DNA of 64,000 nt from Serinus canaria (lineage: Eukaryota; Chordata; Aves; Passeriformes; Fringillidae), in the NCBI RefSeq assembly GCF_022539315.1, contig NC_066317.1:45425935-45489934 (forward strand), written 5' to 3'. A model generated the notes under the pieces. It was given only the letters and a program-made list of their open reading frames with translations, made no database searches and was not told the DNA's origin. Numbering within the stretch: position 1 is the first letter of the stretch; each line of letters begins with the position of its first letter. The translations under genes were made by a program, and so were the position numbers. This document shows, in pieces, positions 17,811 to 28,900 of this stretch.

Positions 17811-20800
17811 GTCCGTCCGCAGCGGGACACGGGCACGGCGAGGCGGCGGCGCCGTCCCCGCCGGGGCCAGGGGGGAGCGGGGCCGCGGGGACCAGGCGGT
17901 ACGGCCGGGGGTGCTGCTCGCGGAGGGGGTGCATGGGCGGGGGCGCCATTTTCGCCGCGGTGGGCGAGGTTGGTGTGGCGCCGGAGCGCTGCGACTGGAG
18001 AGGGGAGAAAGGGCGCTCGGGCGGCCCTTCCCGCCTTGTGCCCGGTGCTGTTCGGACGGGAGGGCTCGGCCGTGCCGGGGAGAGACGGCCCGAGCCTGCT
18101 GTCCGGGCGGGGCGGCCCGGAGCGGCGCCGTCCTGCCCGCAGGCGTGGGTGTGTGACAGAAATACTTAGTGCCCTGGGCGTGAGGCGCCTGGCATTTGAG
18201 CGGTGCGGGGACGCCGCCGCCGCGCCTGTCGAGGCGCTTGGCGCTGCCGAGGGGGCGGGAGGCAGCCGTGGGTGCCTGCGGGGCTCCACAGCACGGGTGG
18301 GGTCTGCAGGGTCACAGGGCGTCCAGAACATCTCCGTGGCAGGGAAGCCGCTACAACTCGTCCAGATCAAGCACTTTTCACAACACCTTCTCTTAATAGT
18401 TCTTCAACAGCAGAAGAAAACACGGTGTTGTTACTCGTTACATCAGTGTAGATATGTGCAAGTGCAGTTACTTAAGGTGTAGCTTTAGGGTTCATTTCAG
18501 GTGAAGAAACTTAATTCCATCCAAAAGATCAGACTCCTTCTTTGAAGATGTGAATCCCTAAATAACAAACCGTTCCATTCAAGGGAAGTGGAACAAAATT
18601 TTTGACAGCTATGAAAATACATTATAGGTTTATTTTTACTATGAATATGTACAAGAGTTTCCTCTATTACTTCGTTACATTGACAGGATATCCCTTACAA
18701 TCTCATAACTTCAGATTATTACATGAAAGCTACTCTGTCCAAGTTCCCCATGCCAAGTTTGAAGCCTCACAGTATCTTTCTCAATGCTGCACTCAAGCAA
18801 CAGCAGTTGAATGCAAACCCTGTGCTGTCAAACTAATTTAAAAACTGTATCCACCACGCTCTTTTTGAATAGTCACTGGGAATCTATCACATATGAGCAT
18901 GGAGAGAACTAAAATCCTGTGTGTTGGCAGATGACCTGCCAGTTATGTCCTGTATCATCCCTGAGAGGTAAAAACTTAATTAATTCCTTGGTAGCTGGTT
19001 TTATTTTTTTAACTGTAACAATATAATTAATAATTCCTATCTGACATGATAAAAATGAGATATAAAGCCATATATTGTCTGAAAGTATCTGGATTTTAAA
19101 TTTAGTCATTGTGCTAGCAGAGGTTGCTGTGGTTTTAAGTGTGTATTCTGACAGCCAGGTGCCAGACTTAAATCTAATACTGAACATAATATCCAATATA
19201 TCCCACTAGTCAATTTACATTTTTTGCGTACATATGTGTGTGCCATTGTAGCTAATTTGCATGCCTTTTAAAGCTGACCCATGCCTTGTGTTACAGCAAA
19301 GCTCTAACGGCCCGGTGAAGAAGTCTATGCGAGAGAAGGCTGTGGAACGCAGGAATGTTAATAAGGAGCACAACAGTAACTTCAAAGCAGGATACATTCC
19401 AATTGATGAAGACCGTCTCCATAAGACAGGGTTACGTGGCAGGAAAGGCAACTTGGCCATATGTGTGATTGTTGTTCTTTTTATTTTGGCTGTCATCAAT
19501 CTGATTGTGAGTATAATAGCTATAGCGTAAGCAACATTAGGTCGTATTTCATTTTGACAGTCCAGTTTAAAAAAAAAATGTTTCCAGTACGGCTGAGGAC
19601 TTAAAATGTATTGAAGGAGATTCTCATTTTTCTTCTTTCTTTTTAGTTATTTTGTAGTCTGAGCAAGGTTAGATGGAAGAATGGTGTAAGTTCAGGCATG
19701 AGTATTTTGGTAATAATGGTCACCTCATGAGAAGTGTTGTTAGTACAAATGCATTCATAATATATGGCATATAAAACACGGTTACATTTTATGTTACAGA
19801 GCTGTATGTGAACATTCAGAATTAACAAGCCACTACAATTTAAAGCTTCATTGTTCTAATAATCACATTTTTATTGCTTGGTCGATGAGAAGTAATAAAT
19901 GATTTTTCATGATTGCACATCCATCTGGGAGGATGCATTCTTGCAGTTCAACATACTATATACCAAGCTGAACTGTTCAGGAAATTTGTTTAATTAATTA
20001 TTACCCGTGAACAGAAAAAAGATATAACTATGGATTTGATTTAATATTTCATATATATATATATATATATATAAATCATTTCAGTTACTGTTTCAGGTAA
20101 ATCTAAAAATAATTTAAAATGCTTTTCATAATTAAATGTGCTATGATGTTTTCAGTAGGAACCAACTAAAGTCAACTCACACTTAAAGCTCACTTAAACA
20201 CTGGCATTAATAATTGTTCAAATAAAACATCTAATTAATAATTGTGGTAGGAAGATGTGCACAATCAGCATAATCCTTGAACATGTGTTTCTCTTTCAGA
20301 TTACCCTGGTTATCTGGGCAGTGATAAGAATTGGTCCCAATGGTTGTGATAGTATGGAATTCCATGAGAGTGGCTTGCTGCGGTTTAAGCAGGTGTCTGA
20401 CATGGGTGTAATACATCCCCTATATAAAAGCACTGTGGGAGGGAGACGGAACGAAGACTTGGTGATCACCGGGAATAATCAGCCTGTAAGTTATACCATG
20501 AATTGAAATGTGTGAGCCACACTAGAAAATTACACTCACATTGCTAATAAATGTTACATTTGAAACATCATTAAGTTCATGCCTTTATTTCTGAAGATTG
20601 TATTTCAGCAAGGAACAACCAAGCTTAGCGTGGAAAAAGACAAAACTTCTATCACCAGCGATATTGGCATGGAATTTGTTGACCCACGAACACAAAATAC
20701 TTTGTTCAGCACTGACTATGAAACTCATGAGTTTCAGCTGCCAAATGGAGTTAAAATCTTGAATGTACAAAAGGCCTCTACAGAGAGGGTATGTGTCTTA

Positions 20801-22432
20801 TTTTTTGTAAGTAATGAGACTACAGCCCATTGTTTAAGAGTAGAGTAGGGTTAGTGGTTTTATAGGGGGTTCAGTGTGCCTTTGGAAGCACTGAGCAACC
20901 CTGTTGCAGAAAAAACACCCACAACTATAAATACATAGGAGGAACAGATTCAGTGAAAACAGAGGGGTAAATTTACATAATCTGTCTTAACAGGAAGCCT
21001 GTATTTGGTACAAGTGTTAGCTGTGTATCCCATAAAATTGTCATATGAATTGTTATCTTTATACAAAAAATTAATTTTACATACCTTCCAAAATTCAGTA
21101 ATCCTGTTTTGAAACTGAACATGGAAAATGTTCATGTATGCAGAAGCTAGTGGCAGAAGGGAAATTCAAGTTTTTTATTAAATTGCACAGCACTACTTTT
21201 AAGGTAATTAAAGTTACTCAGACAAACACAAGTGGCACATTTTCACTGAGCCATAATAGTTTTTTTGGTTATGCTCTTAGATTACCAGCAATGCAACCAG
21301 TGATCTAAACATAAAGGTTGATGGTCGTGCCATTGTCCGAGGAAATGAAGGTGTTTTCATCACAGGCAAGACAATTGAGTTTCGAATGGGTGGAAACATG
21401 GAACTTAAAGCAGTAAGTATTTCAAATCAAAGCAATTTTTTTTTTCAGCTTAGTTTCAAATTTAGGCTGATAGTAAACTGATGCAGCTTTATATAACTTC
21501 AAACTTAATATAAATTACTCATGCATAAAAGTCAGTATATTTAGTAGGATTTAAATAGATGATTTATTACTTTGCTGTTAAGTAGTGGTTGAGTAGTTTC
21601 AGGTAACATTGATTTACTACTGTTAAGACACCAAAAACCTACTATGCTGTTAAAGCTAAGCTATTGGCCTCTGTACTGACATGAATACCAAAGGGAGTTC
21701 ATCTCCTCTGGAAGCTTAACCAGGGTTGATTACCTTCTGTGCTGCTGCTGTAAGACTCACTAGTATTCCTTTTAGAATTTTGGAGATTAAGATGGCAGTA
21801 TATACGGAGTGATGGAAAAAAAGGGTAAAAATAGAGGTATATGCACTCTCAAGTGTGAATGAATTTCAGGTATGAATTCAATTGCCTGTTTCATGTCCAT
21901 ATTTTATATTTACAGCAATTGCTAATAAGAATGTAACAGCAATTGCTAATAAGAATGAAAGACAGCAGTAGGGTGTTTCTCCATATCAATCCACCACTGG
22001 AATAGCAAAGCACATTGCTGACTAGAAATCCATAGGCATCACTCTAATTTTCATTAAAAAATTAAACATTTGTATACATACCTTTTTTATTATTGTTGAT
22101 TCTACAGGCATCCTAGAGCTGTTATTTATCCATTAAACCTGTTTGTCCTTCTCAAAAACAATCTGCCTTATTGACATTAGAGGTTGTAATTCTACAATTA
22201 TTTTTTTTTTTTTTACTCTCCTTAATAGGAAAACAGCATCATCCTGAACGGAACTGTGATGGTCAGCCCGTCCCGGCTGCCAAGCTCTTCTTACGGGGAG
22301 CAGTTCAATAATGGCAACTGGCTGCGCTTCAAGCTGTGCATGTGCGCCGACGGGACACTCTTCAAGGTCCAGGTCACCGGGCACAACATGGGCTGCCAGA
22401 CCTCTGTCAACCCGTGTGGAGCCACGCACTGA
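17787..22432 (+). CDS. SGCB: SGCB, beta-sarcoglycan, six exons, complete
   Basis: Beta-sarcoglycan is a type II membrane glycoprotein of the sarcoglycan complex, which links to dystrophin and stabilises the muscle sarcolemma; loss in human causes limb-girdle muscular dystrophy. Exons: 17787-17810, 19297-19506, 20300-20485, 20597-20788, 21281-21412, 22229-22432; all joins are phase 0 and total 315 codons plus stop (human 318). Residues 1-62 are cytoplasmic, with near-identity to human over KSMREKAVERRNVNKEHNS; the membrane span is about 63-90 (NLAICVIVVLFILAVINLI running into exon 3); the rest is extracellular. The C-terminal cysteine cluster is kept (LCMCADG, MGCQ, NPCG). Sequons remain at SNATS and LNGT, but the human NNKT site reads KDKT here. 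The first donor is GTCCGT, unusual at its third base. All exons are intact. Confidence 0.98.
17811..19296 (+). other. SGCB intron 1
   Basis: About 1.5 kb. The first third is CpG island (including CGCCATTTTCGCC near 17943, another possible YY1/E2F-type site); the remainder is AT-rich without recognisable features. Confidence 0.5.
19297..19506 (+). CDS. SGCB: SGCB exon 2
   Basis: 70 codons starting QSSNGPVKKS and ending AVINLI at a GTGAGT donor; the cytoplasmic tail and most of the membrane span. Confidence 0.98.
20050..20073. repeat. (AT)n microsatellite
   Basis: About 12 AT dinucleotides in SGCB intron 2. Confidence 0.95.
20300..20485 (+). CDS. SGCB: SGCB exon 3
   Basis: 62 codons starting ITLVIWAVIRIGPNGCDSME and ending GNNQP; the end of the membrane span and the conserved juxtamembrane extracellular part. 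Confidence 0.98.
20597..20788 (+). CDS. SGCB: SGCB exon 4
   Basis: 64 codons, IVFQQGTTKLSVEKDKTSIT to KASTER. The human NNKT glycosylation sequon is replaced by KDKT. Confidence 0.97.
21281..21412 (+). CDS. SGCB: SGCB exon 5
   Basis: 44 codons, ITSNATSDLNIKVDGRAIV to MELKA, with an N-glycosylation sequon (NAT) shared with human. Confidence 0.98.
21413..22228 (+). other. SGCB intron 5
   Basis: No exon. A tandem pair of about 23 bp (acagcaattgctaataagaa followed by tgt or tga) lies at 21914-21959. Confidence 0.6.
22229..22432 (+). CDS. SGCB: SGCB exon 6 coding part
   Basis: 67 codons and TGA. It contains a second sequon (NGT) and four conserved C-terminal cysteines. GC content is clearly higher than in the other internal exons. 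Confidence 0.97.
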   Translation, partial: ENSIILNGTVMVSPSRLPSSSYGEQFNNGNWLRFKLCMCADGTLFKVQVTGHNMGCQTSVNPCGATH

Positions 22433-24935
22433 AACAACTGCTGCTGGGACAGGCCTCCTTGGTGTTTACATAGATTTGTATGAAGTAATTGCATGCCTTC
22501 CAGGGTTTCTTTTTTTACAGCAGTTTATACTAACGTTTCTTACATAGTATTTTTAAGGAAAGGCTGTTACGGTCAGCAACATTAGTTTATCATCCTGTTA
22601 GCTGCAATAGTGGCACTGAATCTGTAAGGTTTCAGTGTACATGCATAGTGAAGTACCTTCTTGAATTGGGATCAGTAGAATATATGTAAAGAACATGATC
22701 TTGGCAACAGCTCTACTGCCTACAGTTGTCTCTAGAGGAGGTTTTTATCCTACGTCCCAAGACCTTGCAGACTGCTGAGAATACAACTGCAGTCTCAAGT
22801 ACTTCAACAGGAATGTAATCTTTTTGTTGGAAATAGATTTTCCTAGGATGGCTGAAGTAGCAGACTTTTCTCTTCTTTCTTTTTGATATATTGATTTACC
22901 CCAAACTTGGGTGTCTTACTAGATGTGTACTAAGAGGGGTAGTGGCAGATTCACTTTAAAATATCATATTGTTTCTGCCATGTATTCATTCTCACATTGT
23001 TAAAAAATTAGGCTATCATAAATAATATTTGCAAAGTAAAACTGAGTATGGAAATTTAACTTGAATTTTGAAGTAGTCTTGTGGTTATTGAAGTGTTGCT
23101 TGAACTTCCATTCTATCTGTGCAGTTAATGCATTCTGCAGTTGCTTAATTTATGTGAAGTACTTACAAAATGTGCTTATAGTGAAAGTACATTTTTTAAA
23201 AATGTACTTACAACTTGCTTACTACCCAAAAATAGTGTTTTCCTGGGTGCTCTAATGTGAACAGTGTCTGAGTCCATTAATCAATGGGTAATAATTTGAG
23301 CATAACTGTTGCAGCAGTATCTGAGATCAGATCTCTCCTTCCTCATAAATGTCAGTACTGATGCATTACTGAGAACATCAAAACATTAAATTCTCAAGTT
23401 AAACTGCAGGTCTGTAATAATAAATGTGGTGGTAGGACAGCAAGGTAAACACATGTGTATCAGAATTTGTCAGCAGTGAAACTATGGTGAACTGGGGCCT
23501 ATTAGAGCCTTCCAGCTGCTTTTGCAGCAGTGAGGTGTTTTGTGCTAAAAATAGACCAGCTATTTATAAGATTCCCTCTTTCCTCACCCCATGTATTTCT
23601 TCAGTTTAAAACCGCTTTCTTTTGCAGTAGCATCAAGTAACCTTAATATTGGAGGTCTCAAAGTGACTTTGTAACAGCTTTTTGAAAAGTTTTTCGATAA
23701 GCACACACTTCTTTACCTAAAAATTATGTAAGTTTTACACATTAACTTCAGAATTGATTATTTGTTACAGGAAGATAAACTATCTACCCTTGTTTTACAG
23801 CACTCAAAGTACATAGGATTCCATAAAATACAAATCAGCTTCTGCTGTAACAAGAAATTCATACCTAAGGTCCCAGTTTCTGAATTTACTGGCAGGCAGT
23901 AAGCATTCATACAGAATGTGTATGGGTGAAAGTGATTTTTGGAGGGGTATTCATCAGTCAGGCATTACAGCACATGGGGGAGGTCAGAGGAGTCATATTT
24001 CTCTCACTGCTTAAAGGCAAATTAAAGATTGTGGGGAAGTACTAACATTTTGCATACTTCCTTCATGGACCTCATAGTTTTATCAGAGTTAATAGTTACT
24101 AAACACTTTAACACACATTTTGCTGCTTTACACCCACCTTTGCTGCTAAGCAGTGACTCAGTATCTGTTAGAGTTAAGAGGAGGAAATGAACTAACGTTT
24201 TTAGAATTTTCACTCTCATGCTAATGGAAATTTGTCACTTTATGTATACAAATGCAAACACATATTAAAAAAATATGAAGAGCTGTATCCTCAAAGCTGA
24301 AGTACATCTTGAAAGTGACAGATACTACCTTGGTCAAGTAGGTTAAACACGTATTAAAGCTCTTCTCTGATTAATACTGACGTGCCTATATGCTAGTATC
24401 GGATTCTTGTAATTATCAAGAGTTCTTTTAAAAATATTGTGTGCAATGTACAGCTAAAAGATTTGTCACAAAGGTACTCTTAAATCATGATCTGCAGAAT
24501 TGTTTTTGAAGTGTGGATTTTTTTTGTCAAAATGTAGCAAAACCAACCATAAAAATACCAAATGAAATAAATTATCAAATTTGCTAGCCACTATGTATTG
24601 TTAATATGTTTTATATTTATATTACACATTTTGAGAAATGTTGGCACCACACATGCCTCTGCTGAACATTTACTTGTTTATCTTCTAACTGCCTAAGGTA
24701 CAATTTTTTATATGTATTTAAAACATTGAGTGGAACACTGTTTATTTCAGCCCACAGATGCACTTCAGATTCTGCATGTATAAAGTATATTCTACATGCC
24801 TCTGTAAAATGCCATACTGGGTATACTGAAACAACTTGCATGTGAAGAGCTCTCATCATCTTTAAGTGTGGTGGTTGTTCCAGTGGGTGAAAGGCAGTAG
24901 AATTTCAAATGCTTGTTTTGAAATAAAACAATAAA
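22433..24935 (+). other. SGCB 3' UTR (inferred)
   Basis: About 2.5 kb of AT-rich sequence from the stop to the paired poly(A) signals. A long 3' UTR is also known for human SGCB. No other gene is visible in it. A transcript could end earlier, for example at the AATAAA near 24562. Confidence 0.65.
24922..24935 (+). terminator. SGCB poly(A) signals
   Basis: Two AATAAA hexamers (24922-24927 and 24930-24935) with a GT-rich stretch (gtgttatttgt) 25-40 bp downstream. Confidence 0.65.
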
Positions 24936-25404
24936 TTCTAAGATGCAGCTGCAGTCCGGAAGTGTTATTTGTAACAATATAGTTTTTCATTAAAAATACA
25001 TTGTTGCCTTATTGATATGACAGCTGGAAGTATAAAAATTGTTCCACACCTGTTTGTCATAGATTGTGTGTGGTGGACTTTGCTCAGTGTAATTGTGTGC
25101 AATACCTGAAGCAGAGTTCAAAAGTCTCCACTGTTGTTAGATCTCAAGCTCCCAAGAAGTTGTGTTTCTCGACCAAAAGACTGGAAAAGGAAAAAAAGGT
25201 TCTAATTGTTTTTTGGGATAGATGGGGGAGGAGGGAGGTTACCAGTTTATGAATGCTCTTTTTGAAAATAAGACTCCAAAATTGAATGTTCAGGGCAGAA
25301 TGTTGGTAATGCTGTGGTTATTCGGTGTTTTAATGTCAAACTCTTTATGCTTTCTATCCTTGTGCTGAATTTAACCATAATTCTACATTTTACATATAGA
25401 TACT
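24936..25404 (+). other. Short gap, LRRC66 promoter/5' UTR region
   Basis: Fewer than 500 bp separate the SGCB poly(A) signals from the LRRC66 ATG. An acceptor-like ATATAG lies six bases before the ATG, so the LRRC66 5' UTR may begin in an upstream exon, either here or inside the SGCB 3' UTR. No CpG island is present. Confidence 0.45.
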
Positions 25405-25900
25405 ATGGATAACTATCACTTGCATGTCATAGCTGTGGTCCTTTACTTTAATCTTCCTGGATCAGTGGGAGCCAAGTCCCAGCGGATCCTTCCTGCTACA
25501 CATCGCCGTTCAGAGTGCCAGTGGGATGGGCATTCCTTCCTGAATTGCTCTTTTACCAGAATATCTGCTATTCCAGAAGGTACATCACAAATAGCAATTA
25601 CAGCTGATTTGAGTTACAATAATATTAAGACTTTTGTGTGCTCTGATGGAAGAAATGAAGAGTGGATGCTAAAACACCTGAACCTCAGTAACAACCTGAT
25701 TTCTGAACTCACCTTAACTACCTGTACAAATTTACCCAATTTAGAAACTCTAAATCTCAGTGGTAATGCCATCCACACCCTCACACTGGAAATGCCTACA
25801 CCTGCACATGGGTCTAAAAAGTACAGCATTGTTGATCGTCTCCTGCCTGCTTTGAAAGTATTGTCAGTTGAAAGAAATAATCTTAATACAGTTCCAAGAG
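25405..25900 (+). CDS. LRRC66: LRRC66 coding exon 1
   Basis: Signal peptide, Cys pair (CQWDGHSFLNC) and the first leucine-rich repeats. Ends after PR in phase 1 at a GTAAGC donor. Confidence 0.93.
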
Positions 25901-28900
25901 GTAAGCATTTCAAAAATCTTTTAAGGACTTGATTCCCAAGGGGTAGGTTGGCTTTGGATATAATTCATACATCTTACTGAATCCAGAATGTGACTTTCTC
26001 ATTTTATTATACTTAAGGTGAGGGAAAGTTCCACTGGCAAATACAGAGGGGGAAGTAAATTGGTTGTTTACTTTGTTACATTTTTTAATACAGTGTTGGC
26101 AACTGTACTGCATTAATAGCAGTCAAGTATAACCAGTTTTATCCTTTAAGAGCCCAAGCAGTATTCTAACTTGTTGTACAGAAAGGGGGAATGTGGATCT
26201 TTGGAAAACTACCAGCCTCCACATCCCAGTCATGGACTTTAACACCAAAAAAATTACAGATCATTAATTTCATACTACCCTTCAGAAGGAAATAAAACTT
26301 GCTATAGTTTCGGTATTTCAGAGACAGGAAATATATTTTGTTCATTGCTAACAATTTTGCTCAGTGCCATTTAATACTCAATCACAGCAACACCTTGGTA
26401 ACAGGAGAGGGCTGTGAGGCTTCGAGAGACTTTGAGAAGGGCTTTGCTGGACACTGAACTATGCTGGGCAGCTTAGCCTTTATCCAGGGATGAGTCAAGT
26501 GACCAAACAGTTGAAGCAGAAGCTACCAGATGAGCAACCCTGTACTATACAATATGTTGAATTTACTGATGTCTAATAGCACCATCAGATTCATGAGAGT
26601 TTAAAAATAAGGAGGACAAGTGGTGACAAACAAAAATGCCACTTATCCCATAAAGTCACACAAAGATAATATATTTGCCCCTACACAGGATCACGAAAGT
26701 TCCGTTTTTCTCCTTTTATGGTATTAAATAATTCTCTGGCACACAGGAAACCCATTTCATTTAATGATTTTGTAGTATCTGTATAGAAAAGGTATCTGAA
26801 TAGGCAGTACAGAAAAGCTTATATTTTAAAATATATCTATTAAGATTTGATTTGTTTTGATATAGATAAATATGATTTTATTTGATTTATATAAATTTGA
26901 CTGCCTATTATAGGATGCCTCAGAAGGTCAGACAGATCAATCCTCTTCTATAAGAGACTCAGTTTTTTAAGTTCAAATTGCTGTGCATGGTACCACCATA
27001 TTTCAAGCTGTACTTAAATCCTATATTCATTTAAATACATGTTCAGAACCTTATTCTTGTCCAAAACACTTCACTGAAATTCTAAAGTTTAAGCTCTGGA
27101 AAGAAAAAACAATATGCAGTTCTATACCAGAGGTTTCCCACAGAACAGCCCTTCCCCTACCTTCCCCCACCCACCCCAGGAGTAAGGCTGCTGCCCACTG
27201 GTGCCATACCAGTGTATATTTTTGGCACAAACTTAAATTCAGGGACGTAGCCACAGTACAATTCCTCATATAGGTACACTGATGAATTTATGAAGTGCCA
27301 GAACTTCTGTATGCCTTTCCTATCACCTACCTGTAGTTTTATACCAGGAATGAATCATTCCCTCTGCTTTTCACAATAAACCCAAAGATCAATCACTCAG
27401 CAAACAGAACTCCTGTCTGAGAAAAGAGGTTTCTGACAAACAAGGTAGCACCAAGGGCAAAATTGTTAAGAACCAGTAGCTTCTGAACAATGCTGCAGGA
27501 TCAAAAATCACTTTAGAGTGGCACTGCAGTGCTGAACACTGAGCACTGGTGGGCATGCTGAGTGTTCAAGTGCCTGCCTTTCCACTGGACCTAGCAGGCT
27601 GGAGCTTCAGGGGCTGCCTTCACAGTACCTCAAAACAATTAGGTGTATCCAGCAAACCAAAGGGTTCCTCATGCAAGGTGTATGTTATTGTAACTAGGAT
27701 ACACTGAAGAATATACTGTCATGCTTCATAATTCACAGGCAGATAGGCATAAGAAACAACATGGCTTTGTTTTGTTTTCATTTGGTTTTACATCCTAGGA
27801 ATACAGTTCAAGTACTTCCACATATGAAAAACTCTCATAAAACTGCACATGCAAATGGATAGGAGTCTGCATCTCTATCTTTTACTTGCAATAAGCATAT
27901 TTGGATCTTGTCAACTCAATATATTTTAGCCTTTTCACACTCCTTTCCTATCTCCAGTTCTCCAGAGAAGCTTGCTCAAAGTACAGAAATCAAAGTCAGA
28001 ATAATTTTGATAACAGAAAGAAATGCTAGTGGCCTTTATGAAAGTGTCAATTTTTAAGACATTCATTGACTGTGAATGTTTTAATGTGCCAGCTGTTGAT
28101 GCTATGCAGCTTTTAGAATGGGACAACCCCCGACTAGGAAAGGCATAACACAAAGGCTGCAGGCACTCATTGCAATAGTGAGGAATGGAAGGAATTTTGT
28201 TGCAAAAAATTTTATAAAGACACTTGATGCAACTGAGAAAACAAGAATTTGAAATGTAAAATAGGGGTTTTTTTCTTCCTAGGGCTAGGTCTCCTGCAGT
28301 CTTTACAAACTGTCCATATGTCATCCAATGCCATACAACAGATTGACCCAAAGGATTTTCAAAACTGTTCACAGCTGAAGGACATTGACCTGCGAAACAA
28401 CAAGATAACTAAAATTCATCCAGATGCCTTCAGAGATCTCAGCAAATTACAGGTTTTAAAGCAATACAGCTGTTTCAATATTTTATGGTAATCATTAAAG
28501 ATATTATTTACCTACTATTCAGCATGATTATATGGTTCTGATTATAATACTAGTGTAGAATTTAAAAACTAGAGAAAATGGTGAAAATATTTCATATATT
28601 TACTTTTTACATGTAGGAAAACACACTCACTGAAATGTAACAGATATAACCATAAATTCACAATTTCTCTATGCCACAAACCAATCCATAACAATACATG
28701 TCTCCTTCTACCCCCATTCCTTCCATGGCAAGAGCTCTATGGCAGCTCCCTATTCACACAGAGGTAAGTCTACAATGGGAGAAACCCAAACACCACCATT
28801 TCAATTTTTCATCTACATTAAAAAGCTTAGAACATTATTGAAATCCTAAGCAGATTCACAGAACTACAGAATTGCTTGTACACTGAAACACTGTTGGAAG

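Larger units (their letters stand above)
16850..18330. promoter_or_regulatory. CpG island over the SPATA18/SGCB divergent promoter
   Basis: About 1.5 kb of strongly GC- and CpG-rich sequence in otherwise AT-rich DNA. It covers SPATA18 exon 1, the 371-bp gap between the two start codons, SGCB exon 1 and the start of both first introns. Long open frames here on both strands reflect the scarcity of stops in GC-rich DNA. Confidence 0.9.

Noticed and set aside
17222..18370. 382-codon minus-strand frame and the 231-codon plus-strand frame across the CpG island
   Set aside because: Pro/Ala/Arg/Gly-rich open frames caused by GC-rich DNA. The plus frame is SGCB exon 1 read through its donor; the minus frame overlaps SPATA18 exon 1 in the wrong phase.
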